NCBI RefSeq assembly: GCF_000332335.1
Contig: NZ_KB235948.1
Coordinates: 2,173,960-2,237,959 of the forward strand
DNA: 64,000 bases
From: Kamptonema formosum PCC 10802
GTDB taxonomy: Bacteria > Cyanobacteriota > Cyanobacteriia > Cyanobacteriales > Oscillatoriaceae
Reading direction: 5' to 3'
How positions within the stretch are numbered: the first letter of the stretch is position 1; each line of letters starts with the position of its first letter. Of this stretch, positions 59,236 to 64,000 are shown one piece after another. Under the pieces are notes generated by a model. The model had not been told where the DNA came from, did not search any database, and worked only from the letters and a program-made list of their open reading frames with translations. Made by a program: the position numbers and the translations under genes.

Positions 59236-59468
59236 GCACTATTTTGACACCTATCGAGAGCCCATTTACCACTTTATACAGATAAACAAACGGGGATCTT
59301 AACTCAGGAAATTCGGCACACAATCATGGTTTTCAGGGAATAGATGGCTCCCTATGGCGGCGGGCAACTGTCCGCCTTTGGTTGTCGGGCTATAGCCGGC
59401 TGCCAATAGAAAAGTATAGCATACTTTGGCAAGCGGAACGCAAATCGGCCAGTGCCCGCTGCCTCAGT

Positions 59469-60242
59469 TTAGGGCAGCAGTGGCGTAGCCGCGACCGCCT
59501 CCAGCCCCACCGATCCTAACAGCTGTTTCCAGGCATCTATTAGGGTTGCGTCCCCAGGCTGCGCTCGTTTTAGCTCGGCTAGGGTCCCTACTGTATCGAA
59601 CCATATCCCGGCTTTTCCATACAGCGCCGCGCGTTCCAGCGGCGTCACTTTCTCCAGCTGAGTTTGCAGTTCCGGGCTCGGTTCAATTCGGCGAATGTCC
59701 CCTTGCACCCCCGGACTGTCCGGTCTGATCCCCTCAGCGCCGGTGGCGATCAAAGTCCACTTGTAATTCTTGCCAACTTCCAGAGCCGGTTCGCTCTCTG
59801 GGAGTTTGATGCTGACAATACCGCCAGCGCTCGTGACGGGAATTTTTGTCTGGTAGCGATAGTTATTGCTTTCACCCACCAAACGGAAAAATATTTCATT
59901 GGCTGAATTTGGCGGAATATACACCAAGAACGTCGGGCGTTCCGAAACCGTCAGCCCGTCTTTGCTTTGCGGCATCAGCGGGGTGAGACACCCGCGAGCA
60001 CTGGAAACCTCCTGCGGGCAAGGCTCGCCACGGGACGCCCCCCCTACCGTACTGTCGGGTTTGCTGTCTTTTGGCGGCTCGAAGGTGACGCTGACTGAAC
60101 CGCGACTCGATGTGCTTTGAGCCGGCGTTGCTGGCGATGACTGCGCTATCGCCGGTGAGAGCATTCCAGCACTGACGGCGAACCCCAGGGATAACGCCAC
60201 AGAAAACCGCGTTAGAGACACAGAAAATTTCTGACCGACCAT
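59469..60242 (-). CDS. DUF928-family exported protein
   Basis: 257 residues. Signal peptide (RFSVALSLGFAVSAGMLSPA-IAQ). The DUF928 mark is GGASRGEPC followed by LTPLMP and PTFLVYIPPNSANEIFFRL, then PVTSAGGIVSIKLPESEPAL, LEVGKNYKWTLI and the helical LEKVTPLERAALYGKAGIWF. Family of unknown function, cyanobacteria-rich, with a predicted beta sandwich plus C-terminal helices. Position between the CHASE2 and CHAT-TPR genes on the same strand is a recurrent-looking association (see findings). Periplasmic. Confidence 0.9.
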   Translation of the reverse strand: MVGQKFSVSLTRFSVALSLGFAVSAGMLSPAIAQSSPATPAQSTSSRGSVSVTFEPPKDSKPDSTVGGASRGEPCPQEVSSARGCLTPLMPQSKDGLTVSERPTFLVYIPPNSANEIFFRLVGESNNYRYQTKIPVTSAGGIVSIKLPESEPALEVGKNYKWTLIATGAEGIRPDSPGVQGDIRRIEPSPELQTQLEKVTPLERAALYGKAGIWFDTVGTLAELKRAQPGDATLIDAWKQLLGSVGLEAVAATPLLP

Positions 60243-60500
60243 ATAAAATTCCCTTATCGTGTGAACTATCGTAAGCTCGCTCCGACCCCACCCTATCCTT
60301 AGATAGATTTTAAACCATTCATCTTGTCTGGCCGCTCCTTTACCAATTCTTCATAATATGGAGAACTGTTAAGCTGTTGCGCATTTAATTTTTGCTATCC
60401 ATCTCTATCCCTCGTTCCCAGCGTGAGCCAGGCAGCGCCCCTCGGTCGGCTCTGCTCCTTCCTACAATAAGCATATTAAAAGCGTAACAGCTTAATTGCG

Positions 60501-63152
60501 TTACAGCCAATTCCCTACCAGAATGAAAGGGGCCCAGTAAAAGGGATGCTGGAATTGGGGTTGCTTCAACACAGCCAGCTGCGCTTGGCGGAGGGCTTCG
60601 GCTTTGCTCACCCCGGGTTGGGCGATCTCCCGGTAAAACTCAGCCATCAGCCCGGCGGTGGATTCGTCTTTCACCGACCACAAAGTGGCCAGGGTGCTGC
60701 GAGCCCCCGACCGCACCGCCACTCCTGCCAGTCCCAAAGCCGCTCGCCTGTCACCGGCAGCTGTCTGGCAAGCGCTCAGCACAAGCAATTCAACTGGACT
60801 GGGGGCGTTTTGTCCTGTCGAGCGCAGGAAGTCCTCAAATTCCCTGACCTTAATTTTTCCATCCCAAGTCAGAATAAAAGTCTTTTCCGGGTCGGAACTG
60901 AACTGCCCGTGAGTGGCCAAGTGAACGATGCGAAAGGACGCCGCGCCGATCTGCTTCTGAAGGTTGGTTTCAGTAAACTGCTGGTTCAAGAATACCTTAG
61001 AAGGCACTTCAGACGCGATTTGAGTCACTTCAACATTCACTCCCGGCAAAGCGGAAAAGCCTTGGCGGGCTTCAGTCAGACCGGCGGTTAAGGTCCGCAG
61101 TTCATTTCGCACCAGCGAGCGCGGCGCTAGCAGCTGCAAACCAGGAGTCAGTGCGACGCTGTATTTTTCCACCAGATACTGCTGGCCATCGTGGAGGGCT
61201 GCCATTGGCAGGTTCCGGAACGCTCCATCGGGGACAAACACCAGAGTTTTTATGCCCTGACTGGCGAGCTGCTCCTGTGCCGGTCGTACCAGCCAGTCAT
61301 ACACTTCTTGAGAGAGGCGCAAGCGCTCCTGGTCAGAGAAAAATGGGTTCAGGGATTGCAAAAGATCGTCGAGAGTTTTCTCCACATCTTTTTGGGGCAG
61401 CTGCGTCGTGTAGTGGCGCAGGGGCTGGCCCGGAAGCGACAGGATCGCCTCCAGCCGGTCGCGCAAAATAATCGGATAGATCACCGCCGCTTTGCTATCA
61501 ATTTCATCAATTTGCTGCGGCTTCGCATCCAAACAAGCTTCTCGAAAAAAGTTATCTAATTCCGCCAGCTGCAAGTCTTCAATCACCTCGCGAGCTTGCT
61601 TGAGATTTTTTTGACTGACTTGTGCGATCCCCCCCTGCTCTCCCTTCAAAAGGCGGGCTTCTGAAGAGCGCGTGTCTAGAAGCAAGCTAACTAGCTCCCG
61701 GTACACCGGCTCGACACTCTCGCGAAAAGAAAACTGCACCTCGGGATTGACCGCCACCAAATCGCTGCGCAAGGATTGCAGGGTGTTAACGGCTTCGCTG
61801 TAAGCGGCGGTTGCCCCAGAAATATCTCCAAGCTCTTTGAGAATTTCACCCAGTTGCGCCTGCCAGCGAGCGGCGATATACCCGGCATTCATCCCCCCGG
61901 CAATTTGCAGCGCTCTCTCCGTCACATTTCGGGCGTCTTCCCACTGCTGCGCCTGTTTGTACAGCTTGCCCAGCGTTCCCAGGGCGTAAGATTCCGCTCT
62001 CGGATCTCGCAGCATTTTCGCCTGCTGCGCGGCTTTGGCCAAAGCTGCTGCAACTTCTCGGAGACTCGCCTCTCCCTCACCCCTCCGTGCCGGCTCTCCC
62101 GACGCCATTGCCATCAAACTCTCAGCCAAATTCACCTGAGCGTAGACAGTTTCTCGACTGGGGGAAAGTTTGGCTAGCTCCGACTGAATTTGCGGCACCC
62201 TGGCGTGAGCGTCCGCCCACTTTTTCATTTCCACCAGCAGGCTCAGCTCGTTGAGTTGGGCTTCTAATTTTCCCAGCGGGCTGCTTGCATTTACAGCCGC
62301 TTTTTGATATAATACTAAAGCCTCATCGCGCTTTTCCAAAGCTCTCCGGCTATTTCCCAAACTGAACAGGGCGGCACTGATATTTGCGGGAGAGTTTAGC
62401 TGCTGCGCGACCGCCAAACTTTGCTCTAAGATTTCCTGCGACCGGCCCAAGTCCCCCACCACTTGCAGGGCTATCCCCAGACTCCGCAATCCTGTCGCTT
62501 TCAGAGTAGAATCGGGCTGTTCTTGCAATTTTTCACTCACCCGCTCTAAGACAGTTTTCGCCCTCCGGTACAGCCCTAAGGATTGCAAGGCTTGCGCTTG
62601 GTTAATTTCGCTCCCCAGAGAGCCCATTTCATCCCCCGCCTCGGCGTAGGTTTTTGCCGCCAGCTGCCAGGTATCCAGGGCGGTTTCGGGCTGTCCAACC
62701 GCTAGCAGGAGACTGCCCTGAGTGTTGAGCACTTGAGCGAGAATTTGTGTTTTCTCCTGGTTTTTCTCCAAGCTGGCGAGCAGTTCCAGGCTTTGGGCGG
62801 TGGCGTTTTGCGCCGGGGACCACTGTCCCAATTCTTGATAGGCGCTCGACATCAAGCTGAGGCTGAGGGCTTGATTGAGGCGATTTCCTTTATTTTCCCA
62901 CTCTTTAGCAGCCTGCTGCCAAACTGCAGCCGCCTCAGCAAAACGTCCCGCCTCGTACAGCGATCTGCCCTGTTCCAGGAGGGTTGCGGCGCTCTTGACA
63001 TTATTGGCGAGATGCGGTATGGTCTGCAGCCCGTGCGGGGACGGGGGGTGTTGCGCAAACGCCGGCAGCACTGCTGTCGCCAGAAAGAAGCCGATCGCCG
63101 GGAGGTAGAGATGGTTAGGCACCGTTTTCAGCAGGAAAGGGATTGTTGGCAT
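60501..63152 (-). CDS. TPR-CHAT caspase-like protease, exported
   Basis: 883 residues. N-terminal signal peptide or anchor (LYLPAIGFFLATAVLPAFA). Residues 50-480 hold many TPR units (SAATLLEQGRSLYEAGRFAE, LGIALQVVGDLGRSQEILEQ and so on). From about residue 590 comes a CHAT domain with the catalytic His in IVHLATHGQFSSDPEKTF (about 747) and the Cys in LVLSACQTAAGDRRAALGLA (about 794), followed by FYWAPFILVGNWL. CHAT proteases cut specific protein partners after a signal reaches the TPR region, as in type III-E TPR-CHAT (Craspase). Here the protein is exported, so its substrates are probably in the envelope. It is upstream of DUF928 and downstream of the TPS exoprotein on the same strand. Confidence 0.92.
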   Translation of the reverse strand: MPTIPFLLKTVPNHLYLPAIGFFLATAVLPAFAQHPPSPHGLQTIPHLANNVKSAATLLEQGRSLYEAGRFAEAAAVWQQAAKEWENKGNRLNQALSLSLMSSAYQELGQWSPAQNATAQSLELLASLEKNQEKTQILAQVLNTQGSLLLAVGQPETALDTWQLAAKTYAEAGDEMGSLGSEINQAQALQSLGLYRRAKTVLERVSEKLQEQPDSTLKATGLRSLGIALQVVGDLGRSQEILEQSLAVAQQLNSPANISAALFSLGNSRRALEKRDEALVLYQKAAVNASSPLGKLEAQLNELSLLVEMKKWADAHARVPQIQSELAKLSPSRETVYAQVNLAESLMAMASGEPARRGEGEASLREVAAALAKAAQQAKMLRDPRAESYALGTLGKLYKQAQQWEDARNVTERALQIAGGMNAGYIAARWQAQLGEILKELGDISGATAAYSEAVNTLQSLRSDLVAVNPEVQFSFRESVEPVYRELVSLLLDTRSSEARLLKGEQGGIAQVSQKNLKQAREVIEDLQLAELDNFFREACLDAKPQQIDEIDSKAAVIYPIILRDRLEAILSLPGQPLRHYTTQLPQKDVEKTLDDLLQSLNPFFSDQERLRLSQEVYDWLVRPAQEQLASQGIKTLVFVPDGAFRNLPMAALHDGQQYLVEKYSVALTPGLQLLAPRSLVRNELRTLTAGLTEARQGFSALPGVNVEVTQIASEVPSKVFLNQQFTETNLQKQIGAASFRIVHLATHGQFSSDPEKTFILTWDGKIKVREFEDFLRSTGQNAPSPVELLVLSACQTAAGDRRAALGLAGVAVRSGARSTLATLWSVKDESTAGLMAEFYREIAQPGVSKAEALRQAQLAVLKQPQFQHPFYWAPFILVGNWL

Positions 63153-63323
63153 TATTCTAACTCAAATCGCTAATTATAACTTTAAAAAATCCTGTTGGCA
63201 CCGCTTCGTGAGAGAGCCTCCCTTTCCCTCCTTAAAAAAGGGGGGCTTTGAAAATATCCCCCCTTTGTTAGGGGGCTAGGGGGGATCAAATCGAAAGGCT
63301 TGTCGCTAGGAACTACCCTCAGT
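63153..63323. other. Spacer with G/C-rich palindrome
   Basis: 63215-63290 is CCCTCCTTAAAAAAGGGGGG ... ATCCCCCCTTTGTTAGGGGG, the same class as in MITE D. It may end the exoprotein transcript. No gene. Confidence 0.6.
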
Positions 63324-64000
63324 CTAAAAATTACCGCACTTCACCGGCTCGCTCCGGAAACTTTCGAGTGTGACATGAGGCGAATTGGCCACCAGCTGCA
63401 CCTGACCGGCAGCACCCATCACCCATCCCGTCGCCTCCACCAGTGGCGGTGCTGGCGGGATGGGGGATTCGGCAGTCTTGCGTGCCTGAGGTTGGGTGCC
63501 GGCTGTCCCCACAAGGCGCACGTCCCGCCAAATCGCCGTCCCGTGCAGGGGCTGGCTGGGATCTGCAGGGATTCCGCCGCGCCCGGTAAAGACAAAGCGA
63601 TTGCCCCGGTCCGCCGCGCAGCCGGTGACAATTTGATTGCTTATGTCACTGAAAGACGCTGACACCTCAAGCAACCCTGCGGCGGGGTTAACATCAGGGG
63701 TTTTGATTTCCACCGTACCGCTGAACTCGGGGCCGAGATTAGACGTGGCTGTGATGTCGCTCTCCGGGGTAATGGCATCCCGAAACTGCGTGCCAAAAAT
63801 TCCAGTGGCGCTCACACTCACCCGCCCCCCCCTGCCTGCTAGAGCGTTAGCGGTGATGTCGCTATCTTCTAAGGCGACAAGCGTATCGGCGCTAATACTA
63901 ATATTGCCGCCATCGGCGTTATTAGCGTTTGTCACAATAGTGCTGCCCGAACGCATCTGCAAAGAAGATGCCTGTACGCTCAGATTTCCCCCCGCCCCGG
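63324..64000 (-). CDS. Two-partner-secretion exoprotein (haemagglutination-type), C-terminal part
   Basis: The frame is open to the window edge: GGNLSVQASSLQMRSGST continues upstream of the first start codon, so the gene enters from the right. About 225 residues are visible. Beta-helix repeats (GGNISISADTLVALEDSDIT, GGRVSVSATGIFG) are followed by a non-repeat end with a CAADRGNRFVFTGRGGIPAD segment. That C-x-n-(N/S)-x-F-x-x-(T/S)GRGG(I/L)P box is the typical C-terminus of cyanobacterial filamentous-haemagglutinin-like exoproteins. Secreted by a TpsB/ShlB porin that should lie outside the window. Confidence 0.9.
   Translation of the reverse strand, partial: GAGGNLSVQASSLQMRSGSTIVTNANNADGGNISISADTLVALEDSDITANALAGRGGRVSVSATGIFGTQFRDAITPESDITATSNLGPEFSGTVEIKTPDVNPAAGLLEVSASFSDISNQIVTGCAADRGNRFVFTGRGGIPADPSQPLHGTAIWRDVRLVGTAGTQPQARKTAESPIPPAPPLVEATGWVMGAAGQVQLVANSPHVTLESFRSEPVKCGNF

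Overview
This is chromosomal DNA of a filamentous, oxygenic cyanobacterium. The evidence is photosystem I subunit XII (psaM), the cytochrome b6-subunit IV pair (petB-petD), the D1-processing protease ctpA, a TxlA/HCF164-like thioredoxin, GCGATCGC (HIP1-type) octamers, and many families found mainly in cyanobacteria: DUF928, DUF1802, DUF6464, slr1601-like, CHASE2 receptors, CHAT-TPR proteins and TPS exoproteins. The abundance of MITEs and hairpin repeats, plus the exoprotein/CHAT/CHASE2 gene set, suggest an Oscillatoriales-type genome. I cannot name the species.

Layout. 1-9.2 kb is a housekeeping and photosynthesis block: ndk, TerC, psaM, a cell-division-like protein, a TPR protein, ctpA, petB-petD, an anti-sigma kinase coupled to a glycosyltransferase, and small membrane proteins. 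9.2-18.5 kb is a surface/export block: an RDD-HEAT-pentapeptide protein, a beta-barrel-like protein, a Wzt-type ABC ATPase without its permease, two sulfotransferase-like proteins and an RTX protein. 18.6-27 kb is mostly housekeeping: lepB, an SDR, an NTF2-like protein, murG, txlA, a NIL-ferredoxin and fmt, plus a Uma2 gene with a MITE inserted in frame. 27-33 kb holds DUF6464, a patatin, the Bax1-like nuclease/XPB helicase pair, a large palindromic tandem array and a VapBC module whose toxin breaks off at the array. 33.3-41 kb carries an osmoprotectant-type ABC operon, a Rieske oxygenase, an SPFH-FHA/DUF1802 pair and an aldo/keto reductase. 41-47 kb has a large predicted membrane-spanning HEAT-NACHT ATPase, a second array of the same repeat family, and a TPR protein. 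47-55 kb is mixed: an L,D-transpeptidase, a TnpB remnant, a secreted protein, a dienelactone hydrolase, a frameshifted sorbosone dehydrogenase, a pentapeptide protein and a DUF4214 protein. 55.3-64 kb is a same-strand group of a CHASE2-PAS-cyclase, a wrecked CHASE2-GGDEF gene, DUF928, a CHAT-TPR protease and a two-partner-secretion exoprotein.

The best candidates for undescribed biology are (1) the HEAT-outside/NACHT-inside protein at 41.3-44.1 kb and (2) the CHASE2 / DUF928 / CHAT-TPR / TPS-exoprotein neighbourhood at the right end. The window is also a good record of MITE activity: tandem copies, an in-frame insertion into a coding region, and copies inside a broken diguanylate cyclase gene.
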